The notes under the pieces are model-generated. The model was given only the letters and a program-made list of their open reading frames with translations. It made no database searches and was not told the DNA's origin. 42,202 bases of DNA from CAYLHF01 sp964383365 (lineage in GTDB: Bacteria; Bacteroidota; Rhodothermia; Rhodothermales; UBA10348): contig CAYLHF010000024.1 of NCBI GenBank assembly GCA_964383365.1, forward strand, positions 1 through 42,202, read 5' to 3'. Of this stretch, positions 41,901 through 42,202 are shown piece after piece (position 1 is the stretch's first letter; every line of letters starts with the position of its first letter). The position numbers and the translations under genes are program-made.

Positions 41901-42202
41901 ATGCGCGCACGTCGTCTGTTCTTCAGTTTCATTGTAACCACAGTCCTGATACTCGGCCAAATCGGTTGTAATTCATCCGAAGAGCCTCAGAATATTGTCT
42001 TTTTCATATCGGATGGTTGCGGCCCGGCGAGCTTCAGCCTGGCCCGTTCGTTTCAGAAAAGAACGGGTGGAAGCGAGCGCTTATTCGTCGATGACCTCCG
42101 AAAAGGCGCGGTGACCACCCATTCCGGCAATCGTGGTGTTACCGATTCGGCGGCCGGAGCGACGGCTTTCGCCTGCGGCGTGAAGACATATAACGGCGCC
42201 AT
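41901..42202 (+). CDS. Alkaline phosphatase, lipoprotein, 3' end outside window
   Basis: First 100 residues only; no stop before the window edge. The N-terminus is a basic signal peptide (MRARRLFFSFIVTTVLIL) ending in a lipobox-like QIGC at residue 23, so it is probably a lipoprotein. NIVFFISDGCGPASF (about 32-46) provides the first metal-binding aspartate, and VTDSAAGATAFACGVKTYNG (about 80-99) contains the phosphorylated serine of the PhoA family. Its role would be phosphate release from organic esters outside the inner membrane. It is divergent from the permease. Confidence 0.9.
   Translation, partial: MRARRLFFSFIVTTVLILGQIGCNSSEEPQNIVFFISDGCGPASFSLARSFQKRTGGSERLFVDDLRKGAVTTHSGNRGVTDSAAGATAFACGVKTYNGA

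Noticed and set aside
41266..41937. 223-aa plus-strand open frame over the permease start
   Set aside because: Antisense to the permease 5' end and overlapping the alkaline phosphatase start; low-complexity Arg/Gly/Asp composition.
1..42202. tRNA, rRNA, CRISPR arrays, insertion sequences
   Set aside because: Looked for by eye; no cloverleaf-like genes, repeat-spacer arrays or transposase genes seen.

Overview
The window looks like a metagenome scaffold from a facultatively or strictly anaerobic bacterium of the Bacteroidota/Rhodothermota group. The placement rests mainly on one secreted protein (minus strand, ending at 9199) that carries a type IX secretion (Por) C-terminal sorting domain. 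Four 100-N gaps mark contig joins. Two of them (7787-7886 and 22658-22757) are flanked by exact 55-bp direct repeats, so they are unmerged contig overlaps and no sequence is missing. The other two truncate hemL and an acyl-CoA ligase.

Region 1 (1-9138, plus strand) is a tight haem operon: hemY, hemB, hemL, hemA, hemC, hemD, hemE, hemH. It covers the C5 pathway from glutamyl-tRNA to haem except for the coproporphyrinogen oxidase/dehydrogenase step (no hemF/hemN here). Region 2 (9199-15454) is a mixed stretch: a secreted GH39-like glycosidase with a T9SS tag, two small membrane proteins, a clear intrinsic terminator, a HicAB toxin-antitoxin pair, and a 584-600 aa Rossmann-fold protein of unknown role.

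Region 3 (15501-39133) is a complete anaerobic benzoyl-CoA catabolic island built around two divergent operons. The leftward operon runs oah - had - thiolase - HAD/enoyl-CoA hydratase fusion - hcrC - hcrA - hcrB - SDR. The rightward operon runs tetR - bcrC - bcrB - bcrA - bcrD - dch - a double-cubane-cluster-protein-like reductase with its own ATPase activator - acyl-CoA ligase - PanE-like reductase - NhaC-type antiporter. Together they predict this path: 4-hydroxybenzoyl-CoA is dehydroxylated to benzoyl-CoA (HcrCAB), the ring is reduced with ATP by class I Thauera-type benzoyl-CoA reductase (BcrCBAD), the diene is hydrated (Dch), oxidised (Had) and ring-opened (Oah), and the product goes through beta-oxidation. 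A PaaY-like hexapeptide protein lies at the far end of the leftward operon, pointing towards it. The two operons share a 257-bp intergenic region with a TTGACA/TATATT promoter and two near-identical 18-bp palindromes, which fit a TetR repressor acting on both sides.

Region 4 (39134-42202) holds an amino-acid-permease/universal-stress fusion on the minus strand and the start of a lipoprotein alkaline phosphatase cut by the window edge.

The most notable points are a full class I benzoyl-CoA reductase pathway physically linked to a T9SS-tagged protein, and, inside the same operon, a two-component DCCP-like pair with exactly six cysteines, whose substrate is unknown.
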